64,000 bases of DNA from Stenotrophomonas sp. 24(2023) (GTDB taxonomy: Bacteria; Pseudomonadota; Gammaproteobacteria; Xanthomonadales; Xanthomonadaceae), in the NCBI RefSeq assembly GCF_030913365.1, contig NZ_CP133160.1:1949001-2013000 (forward strand), given 5' to 3'. Under the pieces are notes generated by a model. It had not been told where the DNA came from and did no database searches. It worked only from the letters and a program-made list of their open reading frames with translations. The position numbers and the translations under genes are program-made. Below, piece after piece: positions 42,549-50,904 of this stretch (its first letter is position 1; each line of letters begins with the position of its first letter).

Positions 42549-44432
42549 ATGGACATGACGACACTGATCCCGATGCTGGAGCGGCTGGGCTGGACCAGCC
42601 TGCAGACCGCGCTGCTGGTGGGCCTGGTGGCACTGCTGTGCCGCGCGCTGCCGTCGCTGTCGGCGGCCACGCGCTGCCGGCTGTGGTGGCTGGTCTCGCT
42701 GCAGGCGGTGCTGGGCCTGGTGTGGAGCCAGCCGCTGCAGCTGCCGTGGCTGCCCGCAGCACAGGCCATGGCAGGCGGTGCCACCGACCTGGTGGCCGAT
42801 GCGGTGTATCCGGTCGCGCCCGAGCTGTCCGCACAGGTGCTGGCGGCAGCCCCGGTCGTTGATGCCGGCACGGTTGCCAGCGCGGCGCCGGTGGCCTGGT
42901 GGGCGCTGGCACTGGCCGCGCTGTGGCTGTCGGGCGTGCTGCTGACGGCCTGGCGTACCGTTGCCGAATGGCGGCGCTGCCGCGCGCTGTTGGCCGCCGC
43001 GCAGCCCTGCGAGGACGCCGCGCTGGTCGATGCGCTGCACCTGGCGGCGGAAGCGCATGGCCTGCGCCGCCCGCCGCAGCTGTGGACCAGCGACCGCATC
43101 GATGCCCCGCAGGTGATCGGGCCGCTGCGCCCGGTGCTGCTGCTGCCGACCGGTGAGCACGCCCTGCAGGGCGATGCGCTGGACCTGGCCCTGACCCACG
43201 AACTGCAGCACCTGCAGCGCCGTGATCTGCAATGGGGCCTGCTGCCGGCGCTGGCGCAGCACCTGTTCTTCTTCCACCCGCTGCTGCGCCTGGCCGTGCG
43301 CGAATATGCCCAGGCCCGCGAGGAAGCGGTGGACGCTGCGGTGGTCGCCCAGCACAGCGCCAGCCGCCATGCCTATGGCCGCCTGCTGCTGCAGTTGGGG
43401 GTCGCGCCGCAGCCGCACCTGGGCGTGGCCAGTGCCGCGCCGAGCACGGCCAGCCTGAAGCGCCGGCTGCAGTCGCTGCAGTCGCGCCGGGCCTGCCCGA
43501 AGGTGCTGGCCGCCGCGCTGACCGCCGTCGTGCTGGCCGTGGGCATCGCACCGATGCGGCTGGTCGCCGCACCGGTTCCGCCTGCACCGCCGGTCCCGCC
43601 GCGTGCCGTGGCGGCACCGCCCGCGCCGCCTGCGCCGGCTGCACCGCCGTCGGCCATCCGGCCGGCCGTTCCGGCAGCCCCGGCAGCCCCGCCGCGCGCA
43701 CCGGCCCCGCCTGACGACGTGCAGGACACGGATGACATGCAGGAGGTGCACAGCAGCACGATGACCATCGTCACCGACGGTGAACTGCACCTGGGCAAGG
43801 CACCGGCACAGGCCTATGTGCTGGTCGACAATGACCATACCTTCGCCACTGCCGGTATCGATGATCTGGCGCAGGCCCGGCAGAGTGCCGGCAAGGGGCC
43901 GGCGCTGTGGTTCCGCGATGGCGACAAGCGCTACCTGGTGCGGGATGCGGAGCTGATCAAGCCGCTGCAGCGCGTCTATGCCGATGCGGCAGCGCTGGGC
44001 CGCCAGCAGAGTGCGCTGGGTGCACGCCAGGGCGCGCTGGGCCGTGAGCAGGGTGAACTGGGGCGCCGCCAGGGTGAGCTGGGCCGCCAGCAGAGCCAGC
44101 TGGCGCTGGTCAATGCACAGGATGCGATCCGCCAGGCCAACCGCGCCATTGGTGCGCAGGACATCAACCGCGACGCAGCCGCCGAAGCGGCGGATGCCTC
44201 ACGCGATGGGGACGCTGCGCGCCGGCGGGCCGACGCAGCCATGGCCGGGCACAACCGGGAAATGGAACGCCTTGCTGCGCAGCAGGCAGCGCTGGGCAGC
44301 CGGCAGGCGGCCCTGGGTGGCCAGCAGGCGGTCTTGGGCGAACGTCAGGCACGCATCCATGCCCAGGCCGCTGAGCAGGTGAAGCAGGTGATCGCCCGCG
44401 CCCTGGCCAGCGGCAAGGCCGAGCAGCTGTAA
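42549..44432 (+). CDS. M56-family (BlaR1/MecR1-like) membrane sensor protease, copy 1
   Basis: 627 residues. Several N-terminal transmembrane helices (ALLVGLVALLCRAL; WWLVSLQAVLGLVW; WWALALAALWLSGVLL), a zinc site HELQH at 217-221 with the EEAVDAA third-ligand helix, and another membrane helix (VLAAALTAVVLAVGI). There is no penicillin-binding domain. After a Pro/Ala-rich linker, a ~70-residue domain precedes seven-residue repeats of LG-x-x-Q (ALGRQQSALGARQ, ELGRRQGELGRQQ) that should form coiled coils. Presumed to sense an envelope signal and cleave the BlaI-type repressor. Confidence 0.88.
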   Translation: MDMTTLIPMLERLGWTSLQTALLVGLVALLCRALPSLSAATRCRLWWLVSLQAVLGLVWSQPLQLPWLPAAQAMAGGATDLVADAVYPVAPELSAQVLAAAPVVDAGTVASAAPVAWWALALAALWLSGVLLTAWRTVAEWRRCRALLAAAQPCEDAALVDALHLAAEAHGLRRPPQLWTSDRIDAPQVIGPLRPVLLLPTGEHALQGDALDLALTHELQHLQRRDLQWGLLPALAQHLFFFHPLLRLAVREYAQAREEAVDAAVVAQHSASRHAYGRLLLQLGVAPQPHLGVASAAPSTASLKRRLQSLQSRRACPKVLAAALTAVVLAVGIAPMRLVAAPVPPAPPVPPRAVAAPPAPPAPAAPPSAIRPAVPAAPAAPPRAPAPPDDVQDTDDMQEVHSSTMTIVTDGELHLGKAPAQAYVLVDNDHTFATAGIDDLAQARQSAGKGPALWFRDGDKRYLVRDAELIKPLQRVYADAAALGRQQSALGARQGALGREQGELGRRQGELGRQQSQLALVNAQDAIRQANRAIGAQDINRDAAAEAADASRDGDAARRRADAAMAGHNREMERLAAQQAALGSRQAALGGQQAVLGERQARIHAQAAEQVKQVIARALASGKAEQL

Positions 44433-44455
44433 GAACGCCGCAGGAGCGTTGAACC

Positions 44456-46261
44456 ATGGATACGACACTGTTGATGGTAGTGCTGGAGCGGTTGGGCTGG
44501 ACCAGCCTGCAGACCGCGCTGCTGGTGGGCGTGGTGGCACTGCTGTGCCGCACGCTGCCGTCGCTGCCGGCGGCCACCCGTTGCTGGCTGTGGTGGCTGG
44601 TCTCGTTGCAGGCGGTGCTGGGCCTGGTCTGGAGCCAGCCGCTGCAGCTGCCATGGTTGCCGGCCGCACAGGCGGTGGCGCTGGCCGGCGGTGCACACGC
44701 GGCCGATGCGGTGCCCGCGGCGCTGACCGTTGCCGAGGCGGGCCCGGTGGCCGTGCCGGTCGCGTGGTGGGTGCTGGCCTTGGGCGCGCTGTGGCTGTCG
44801 GGCGTGCTGGTGACGGCCTGGCGTACCGTTGCCGAATGGCGGCGCTGCCGCGCGCTGTTGGCGGCTGCGCGGCCGTGCGATGACGACGCGCTGGTGCAGG
44901 CGCTGCAACTGGCAGCCGAAGCACACGGCCTGCGTCGCCCGCCGCGGCTGTGGACCAGTGACCGTGTCGATGCGCCGCAGATCATCGGGCCGCTGCGCCC
45001 GGTGCTGCTGCTGCCCACCGGCGAGCATGCCCTGCAGGGCGATGCGCTGGACCTGGCCCTGACCCATGAACTGCAGCACCTGCAGCGACGCGACCTGCAG
45101 TGGGGCCTGCTGCCGGCACTCGCACAGCACCTGTTCTTCTTCCACCCACTGCTGCGCCTGGCCGTGCGCGAATATGCCCAGGCCCGCGAGGAAGCGGTGG
45201 ATGCTGCTGTGATCGCCGGTCAGGCTGATCGGCGCCAGGACTACGGGCGCCTGCTGCTGCAGCTGGGGGTCGCACCGCAGCTGCAGTTGGGCGTGGCCAG
45301 TGCGGCCCCCAGCCTGGGCAGTCTCAAACGCCGCCTGCGGTCGCTGCAGTCAGGCCGTGCATGCCCCAAGGCGCTGGCGGTCACGCTGACGCTGGCGGTG
45401 CTGGCGGTGGGTGTGCTGCCACTGCGGCTGGTCGCTGCGCCGTCGCCATCGCTTGCCCCGGTGGAGGTCTCGGTAGCACCGGCCACGGTTGTTGCTGCTG
45501 CCTCGCCCGCGGTGTCTGCGCCCTCCCACGGCGCGGGCGTACTCGCCGCGGTGGTGGCACAGCCGGCGACGACGCACGCGGCGGCCGACACGCCGGACGA
45601 TGCGGTCGAGAGCGCGCCGCTGGAGGCCCCGGTGGATGCCTCGGTGGATGTTCCGGCGGCAACGCCGCTGCCGATGCCGATGGCCCTGCCGCTGCCGGTA
45701 CGGCTCGGGGGTGATGTGCTGTCGTCGCAGGATGCCGCCGAGCTGGCCAATCTGGCCGCCCGTTCGGCCAGCGACGCCGCCCGCGCCGAGGTACCGCGGG
45801 CCATGGCGATGGCGCGTGCCGAACAGGCCCGACGCCAGGACCAGGCACGGTGGGCCCGTGATGCCGAGTTTGCCGCTGCACGCGCGGAACGTCAGCGTGC
45901 ATCTGCGGAAGCGGCCGCAGAACGTGCCAGTGCGAAGGCCGAACGCGAGCTGGTGCTGGCCGAGGCCGCACGTGAGCGCGACCAGGCGTTTGCCGAGGCG
46001 GCACGCGAGCGTGAGCAGGCCTTTGCCGAGGCCGAACGTGATCGCAAGCGCGCCCTGGCTGAAGCCGCGCGCGAGCGCGACCGTGCCCAGAGCGAAGCCA
46101 GGCGGGAGCGTGATCGTGCGCAGGCCGAAGCGGCGCGCGAGCGTGCCCGGGCCGACGCCGCCCGTGACCGCGCGCAGGCGGAGGCCGACGCACGCGCCGA
46201 GCGTGCCGAACGTGAGGCCGAGGAACGCGAACGTGCGCGGGAGCGCAGCCATCGCGGGTAA
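44456..46261 (+). CDS. M56-family membrane sensor protease, copy 2 (tandem paralogue)
   Basis: 601 residues, 23 bases after copy 1. The membrane and protease parts are near-identical to copy 1 over about 320 residues (same HELQH at 204-208 and the same EYAQAREEAVDAAV), so this is a recent duplication. The C-terminus differs: a Val/Ala/Pro-rich linker and then about 100 residues of charged repeats (AEAARERDRAQ, AFAEAAREREQ, EAERDRKRALAE) forming a long single helix or coiled coil. This suggests the same cleavage machinery with a different sensing or partner module. Confidence 0.88.
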   Translation: MDTTLLMVVLERLGWTSLQTALLVGVVALLCRTLPSLPAATRCWLWWLVSLQAVLGLVWSQPLQLPWLPAAQAVALAGGAHAADAVPAALTVAEAGPVAVPVAWWVLALGALWLSGVLVTAWRTVAEWRRCRALLAAARPCDDDALVQALQLAAEAHGLRRPPRLWTSDRVDAPQIIGPLRPVLLLPTGEHALQGDALDLALTHELQHLQRRDLQWGLLPALAQHLFFFHPLLRLAVREYAQAREEAVDAAVIAGQADRRQDYGRLLLQLGVAPQLQLGVASAAPSLGSLKRRLRSLQSGRACPKALAVTLTLAVLAVGVLPLRLVAAPSPSLAPVEVSVAPATVVAAASPAVSAPSHGAGVLAAVVAQPATTHAAADTPDDAVESAPLEAPVDASVDVPAATPLPMPMALPLPVRLGGDVLSSQDAAELANLAARSASDAARAEVPRAMAMARAEQARRQDQARWARDAEFAAARAERQRASAEAAAERASAKAERELVLAEAARERDQAFAEAAREREQAFAEAERDRKRALAEAARERDRAQSEARRERDRAQAEAARERARADAARDRAQAEADARAERAEREAEERERARERSHRG

Positions 46262-46276
46262 GTGAATCGCAGGTGG

Positions 46277-46306
46277 GGTCCGTGTGCCAGCGACGGCGCA
46301 CGGACC
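46277..46306. terminator. Hairpin between convergent M56 and inhibitor genes
   Basis: GGTCCGTGTGCC / GGCGCACGGACC stem with a 6-base loop and one mismatch; 15 bases after the M56 stop and 10 before the inhibitor stop. Confidence 0.55.
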
Positions 46307-46316
46307 CTTGCCTTGC

Positions 46317-46643
46317 TCAACTGCAGCTGGCACCGCTGATGCGGTTGTTCTCATCGACCTGCAGGGTCAGCCGGTCTTCGCGGAAATCCATGGTGACTGC
46401 CATGCCGGGCTTGACCACACGGGCGTGGCGCGCACCGCTGTCCTTTACCGCTTTGTCCACCACGGCCTTGCTGGCCATCTGGCCTTCCAGGCCCTTCAAG
46501 GCATCGGGATTGCAGCGCGCGGGGGCGCCGGGGGCGGCCACGACGGGTGTACTGCCGGCCGTGCCAGGGGCAGCCCCCGGCGTGCCGGCGTGGCTGCAGG
46601 CGGCCAATGGCAGGGCACAGATCAACAGCAGGTGCAGGCGCAT
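46317..46643 (-). CDS. I78-family peptidase inhibitor lipoprotein
   Basis: 108 residues. Lipobox PLAAC, Pro/Gly linker, then RCNPDALKGLEGQMASKAV, SGARHARVVKPGMAVTMDF, EDRLTLQVDENNRISGASC: Cys at both ends, R-x3-PG, T-x-D and RL-x-x-x-x-D-x-N are the I78 signature. ATG 46643 with CGGGAGA upstream. It follows the exonuclease gene on the same strand by about 60 bases. Confidence 0.85.
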   Translation of the reverse strand: MRLHLLLICALPLAACSHAGTPGAAPGTAGSTPVVAAPGAPARCNPDALKGLEGQMASKAVVDKAVKDSGARHARVVKPGMAVTMDFREDRLTLQVDENNRISGASCS

Positions 46644-46703
46644 GGTCAGTCTCCCGGTGGCAGGACGGAAACGCAGCATGCGCGAACCGGCCTGCAGGCC
46701 GTG

Positions 46704-47747
46704 TCAACGCGGGGGGGCGCCTGCGGCTCCGGCCACCAGCGCCAGGGTTTCCCGTTCGCGCTGCTGCTCCTGCACCAACCGCTGCAGCAACAGCGCCAGG
46801 GTCACTACGTCCTGGTGGTTGTGGTCGGCCACGCGGCGCAGGTTCACCGCATCGCCGCCGCGCAGGTAGCGCAGCCACGCCGCAGGCGCTTCCGAACCGG
46901 GCAGGTCATCCTCGCGCGCCACGCGCAGCAGCTGGCGTTCGATGGTGGACAGCTTGCAGTTCTCCCAGCTGCCGCGATAACGGCGGCGCGTGGGATAGAG
47001 CAGGTCGACGTGATCCAGTGCGGTGATCGGATCGCGCTGCCGGGCCAGCCGGTAACGCGCCTTCAGCAGTGGCGCATCGTAGCTGCGGCCGTTGTAGCTG
47101 CAGAACACGGTGGTCGGCTGCAGCCAGCTGGCAAACGTAGCCAGCATCGCGTCTTCCGCAGCCATGGTGGACATCAGCAGCTGGCGGATGCGCAGGCCCT
47201 CGCCGCGCTGCGGGCAGGCATGCCAGTCGGCCGCGCCGATCATGAAGGCGCGGGTGCCGGTGCCACCGGCCAGGCCGGTGGTTTCGGTATCGAAGAACAG
47301 CAGGTCACGTGCAGCCACGTGTTCGCCCTCGCGCCGGGCGAAATCCAGCGATAGCGGTTGTGCCGGGATCGCCTGCGGCTGCAGCGATTCGATCAGGAAC
47401 AGGCCGGGGGCGATTTCCCTGCCGGGCAGCTGGCGATCCTGGGCACTGGCCCGTGCAGGGGTGGGGCCGCCACGCGTACGCAGCCCCAGCAGGCGATGTA
47501 GGCTGCCCACTTCGGGCCGGCGCAGCGCTGGTGCTGCCGGCGCCGACACTGCCGCGCCGGTCGGCTTGTGGCGGATTTCCTGTTCGACCCAGGCGAACAC
47601 CGAACGCTCGGCCGGGGGCTGTCGTGCATCGTTGGCGGCCACGGGTGCCGGCGGTGCAGCGGGAGCCTCCGGCGCCGCGGGCGTGGCCGCCTTCGGGTCG
47701 CCGGCCTGCCTGCGCAGCAGGCGCAGCTTGTCCAGGCTCAGGCTCAC
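46704..47747 (-). CDS. mrfB: MrfB/YprB-like 3'-5' exonuclease (RNase H-fold)
   Basis: 347 residues from GTG 47747. After a Pro/Ala-rich N-terminal part come the exonuclease motifs: D-x-E in LFFDTETTGLAGGTG, then CSYNGRSYDAPLLKARY, a structural block RYRGSWENCKLSTIE and HNHQDVVTLALL with the last acidic residue. In Bacillus the homologous pair MrfA/MrfB repairs mitomycin-type DNA damage independently of UvrABC. Here the GTG start overlaps the helicase stop by 4 bases (GTGA), so the two are co-translated. Confidence 0.82.
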   Translation of the reverse strand: MSLSLDKLRLLRRQAGDPKAATPAAPEAPAAPPAPVAANDARQPPAERSVFAWVEQEIRHKPTGAAVSAPAAPALRRPEVGSLHRLLGLRTRGGPTPARASAQDRQLPGREIAPGLFLIESLQPQAIPAQPLSLDFARREGEHVAARDLLFFDTETTGLAGGTGTRAFMIGAADWHACPQRGEGLRIRQLLMSTMAAEDAMLATFASWLQPTTVFCSYNGRSYDAPLLKARYRLARQRDPITALDHVDLLYPTRRRYRGSWENCKLSTIERQLLRVAREDDLPGSEAPAAWLRYLRGGDAVNLRRVADHNHQDVVTLALLLQRLVQEQQRERETLALVAGAAGAPPR

Positions 47748-50260
47748 GGTGCCAGCAGCTCCATCGGGTCGCGTGGGGTTACCGCCACGTCGGGCACCTG
47801 CTGGCAGGCCTGCGCATCGAACAGGTCCAGCACGCGCAGTGCCAGTGCACGCGGCGAGGTTTGATCTTCTTCCTGCGCGGCCAGCACCGGGCCGACGCAG
47901 GCCGGGCAGCCGGCCCTGCAGTCGCAGCGCTGCACCAGTTCGCGCGCGCGCTGCACCAGTTCGGCCTGGCGCTGCCACAGCGGTTCGCTGAGGCCCACGC
48001 CACCAGGGAAGTTGTCATACAGGTACACGGTGGGCACGAATTCCTGCAGCAGCTCGACGATGCCGGGATCACCTTCGCTGCCGCGCAGCTGGCCACGGCC
48101 ACTCTGGTCGGCGATCGCGAACCAGGCACCATCGCCGTTGCCGACCGATTTCTGCAGGTCGCGCGCATCGGCCATCACCGCCACCGTGGCGACGATGTGC
48201 AGCGCGTAGGCGGCGCCGAGAAAACCATCCAGTGCATCCTGCCTGCTGGCGAACGCGCGCAGCAGCAGCGCCTGTGGCAGCTGCCACCACACCGCAGTGG
48301 TATGCAGTTCCTGGTCGGGCAGGTTCACCGGGCCGTAGCCGATGTTCTCATGCGTGTAATAGCGGATCTTCTTGTAGCCCGCCACGCGGCGCACCACGTG
48401 CACTTCGCCATGGTGCGCATCGCCACGGCCGGCCACGCCGCCATCGAAACGGTCCAGCACCTTGAGCTTGGTGAAGTCGATGCTGTCGGTGTAGTAGTCC
48501 ACGTGGGTGCGGGTGACGTAGGCCTTGCGGCCCTCCCAGTCCAGCGTTTCCACCTGGTACGGCGTGGACTGCACCATGTGGATGGCACCTTCGTACAGGG
48601 TCAGCGCCGCCGCTGAGTAATCGACTTCGGCGATGATCTGCTGCCGGCCATCGCTGCGGTCGACCACCACGAAGTTGCCGTCGGCCACCGCGCGCAGGCT
48701 GACCGCGGTGGCCGGGTAGCTGTCGGCGATCCATTCCCAGCGCTCGCCTTCGCGATGGATGACCTCGGTTTCGGCCAGCGCCTCCAGGAACACGTCGGGG
48801 TCGATCGGGCCGAAGCCATCGCCCACCCGGAACGGCAGCTCGAACGCTGCACAGCGGATGTGGTCGAACAGGATCAGCGGCTGGTCAGGGGCGATGCGCG
48901 CATGTTCGGGCGAGGCTTCGGCGAAGAAGTCCGGGTGCCGCACCACGTACTGGTCCAGCGGCTGCGAGCTGGCCACCATCACCCCCAGCGCGGGCTGCTG
49001 GCGACGCCCAGCGCGGCCGAAGCGCTGCCAGGTGGCGGCCACGCTGCCGGGGTAGCCGTTGAGGATCACCACGTCGAGGCTGCCGATGTCCACGCCCAGC
49101 TCGAGCGCAGAGGTGCTGACGATGCCGTCGATGGTGCCCGCGCGCATCGCGCGTTCGGTCTCGCGGCGCTCGGTAGGCAGGTAACCACCGCGGTAGGCGC
49201 GGATGCGTGACGGCTTGCGCGGGTCGTGGTCGAAGATGTCCTTCAGGTACTTGGTCAGCACCTCGACCATCAGCCGGGTCTGCGCGAACACCAGCGTCTT
49301 CAGCCCGGACTTGATCGCGATGCGCGCGATGCGGTTGCTCTGCGAACGCGCCGAGGCACGCAGGCCCAGGTCGGGGTTGATCACCGGCGGGTTCCACAGC
49401 AGCACCTGCTTGGGCCCGCTGGGCGCGCCCGATTCGGTGATGGCGGTGACCGGTGCCTCGATCAGCGCTTCGGCATGCGCCTGCGGGTTGCCGATGGTGG
49501 CCGAGCACAGGATGAACTGCGGTTGCACGCCGTAGAACGCGCAGATGCGCTTGAGCCGGCGCAGCACGTTGGTGACGTGGCTGCCGAACACGCCGCGGTA
49601 GGTATGCACTTCATCGATGACGATGTAGCGCAGGTTCTCGAAGAACTGTGCCCACTTGGTGTGGTGGGGCAGGATGGCCTGGTGCAGCATGTCCGGGTTG
49701 GAGACCACGATGTCGCCATGCAGGCGGATCGCCTGGCGTGCATCGCCCGGCGTGTCGCCATCGAAGGTGAAGGCCTTCACGCCGAGGTCGCCGGCGCGGT
49801 TGAGTTCCAGCAGCTCGGCCACCTGGTCCTGGGCCAGCGCCTTGGTCGGGAACAGGTACAGCGCCTTGGCCTTGTCCTGCATGGCCGCGCTGACCACCGG
49901 CAGGGTGTAGCACAACGACTTGCCGCTGGCGGTGGGGGTGACGATGGCCACGTGCTCGCCGCGCTGGCTGGCGTCCCACGCTTCAGCCTGGTGGCTGTAG
50001 AGCTGCTCGATGCCGCGTGCCTTCAGGGCTGCGGCCAAGGCCGGCGGCACCGACGCGGGAAGGGGCGCATAGCGGCCCTCGCGACCGGGAATGGCGAAGC
50101 TGCCGGTGATGCGGTCCTGGTAACGGCGCTGCAGGCGGCTGCCAAGCAGGGCGCCATCGCGGGCGGGCAGGCCATCACGGGTGGCGAGCTGGTGCTCGGC
50201 GTCGGCAGTGCGCTTGGCGAGTTCGTAGGCCATGGGGGCACGGAATACAGGGGGTGACAT
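47744..50260 (-). CDS. mrfA: MrfA/YprA-like superfamily 2 DNA helicase with C-terminal Cys cluster
   Basis: 838 residues. Q-like LYSHQAEAWDA, Walker A TPTASGKSLCY, DEVH box VIDEVHTYRG, SAT in LCSATIGNP, and motif VI QRFGRAGRRQQ; the C-terminal DUF1998 region carries CDCRAGCPAC, the zinc-binding Cys set of YprA helicases. It should translocate on single-stranded DNA at lesions and hand over to the exonuclease. ATG 50260 is preferred; ATG 50233 is possible. Neither has a strong ribosome-binding site. Confidence 0.88.
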   Translation of the reverse strand: MSPPVFRAPMAYELAKRTADAEHQLATRDGLPARDGALLGSRLQRRYQDRITGSFAIPGREGRYAPLPASVPPALAAALKARGIEQLYSHQAEAWDASQRGEHVAIVTPTASGKSLCYTLPVVSAAMQDKAKALYLFPTKALAQDQVAELLELNRAGDLGVKAFTFDGDTPGDARQAIRLHGDIVVSNPDMLHQAILPHHTKWAQFFENLRYIVIDEVHTYRGVFGSHVTNVLRRLKRICAFYGVQPQFILCSATIGNPQAHAEALIEAPVTAITESGAPSGPKQVLLWNPPVINPDLGLRASARSQSNRIARIAIKSGLKTLVFAQTRLMVEVLTKYLKDIFDHDPRKPSRIRAYRGGYLPTERRETERAMRAGTIDGIVSTSALELGVDIGSLDVVILNGYPGSVAATWQRFGRAGRRQQPALGVMVASSQPLDQYVVRHPDFFAEASPEHARIAPDQPLILFDHIRCAAFELPFRVGDGFGPIDPDVFLEALAETEVIHREGERWEWIADSYPATAVSLRAVADGNFVVVDRSDGRQQIIAEVDYSAAALTLYEGAIHMVQSTPYQVETLDWEGRKAYVTRTHVDYYTDSIDFTKLKVLDRFDGGVAGRGDAHHGEVHVVRRVAGYKKIRYYTHENIGYGPVNLPDQELHTTAVWWQLPQALLLRAFASRQDALDGFLGAAYALHIVATVAVMADARDLQKSVGNGDGAWFAIADQSGRGQLRGSEGDPGIVELLQEFVPTVYLYDNFPGGVGLSEPLWQRQAELVQRARELVQRCDCRAGCPACVGPVLAAQEEDQTSPRALALRVLDLFDAQACQQVPDVAVTPRDPMELLAP

Positions 50261-50407
50261 GGCACCACAGATGGATCTCAAGGTGTGAGACGCCATTACG
50301 GGATGGACTGAACCATTCAGTGCGGGGCGCTCGCCGCCGCCGGCAACGAAATCTGAAGCTGCCCCCCGTATCCTTGGCGGTAACCGCAACAGGCAGGGTG
50401 AAAGGCT

Positions 50408-50890
50408 GTGGTACGACGTACACAAGGAAGCGTGGGAGTGCTGGCTGGACTCCTGCTGGCCGGCACCGTGCAGGCGCAGGAGGCATCGACCGCACAGCCG
50501 CCGGGCCTGTCTCCGGCGCAGGACGCGGCGCCAGCGGCACAGGGCAACGTCACCACGCTGGGCGAAGTGCGCGCGATCAAGCCGGACGAGGAACCGCTGG
50601 ACCTGTACCGCTTCAGGAACCCGGTGAAGATCGAGGACAACCGCTTCAGCCGCGACTGGCGCGAGCCGCCGTCACCCGAACAGGTCAGCATGAGCGGCGG
50701 CTATGTCATGGCAGCCATCTACTACGGTGTGGGCAAGGCGGCGCAGGGCTTCAACAAGCTCACCAATGCGCCCAAAGACATCCAGCACGCCATCGCCCGG
50801 CCACCGCCGGCGTTCAGCGTGGACCAGCAGCGGCGCGCACTGCAGTTCTGCCAGCAGCAGGACGGCTGCGGTGCTTCCAGCGGCAACTAG
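50408..50890 (+). CDS. Small exported protein of unknown function
   Basis: 160 residues from GTG 50408, GAAAGG upstream. Signal peptide cut near VQA-Q. The mature part has a Pro/Ala linker, then EVRAIKPDEEPLDLYRFRNP and a hydrophobic stretch GGYVMAAIYYGVGKAAQGF that may touch a membrane; two Cys near the end. No family recognised. It is convergent with the IgaA-like gene (14 bases between stops). Confidence 0.65.
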   Translation: MVRRTQGSVGVLAGLLLAGTVQAQEASTAQPPGLSPAQDAAPAAQGNVTTLGEVRAIKPDEEPLDLYRFRNPVKIEDNRFSRDWREPPSPEQVSMSGGYVMAAIYYGVGKAAQGFNKLTNAPKDIQHAIARPPPAFSVDQQRRALQFCQQQDGCGASSGN

Positions 50891-50904
50891 CGCGGGTGGA
50901 GCCA

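Noticed and set aside
43960..44380. Regular DNA repeats inside the first M56 gene, considered as a possible CRISPR-like array
   Set aside because: The repeats are in-frame protein repeats with no unique spacers and no cas genes nearby.
47748..47978. Upstream extension of the MrfB-like frame
   Set aside because: It lies inside the helicase gene; GTG 47747 overlaps the helicase stop and begins with a normal MSLSLDKLRLL start.
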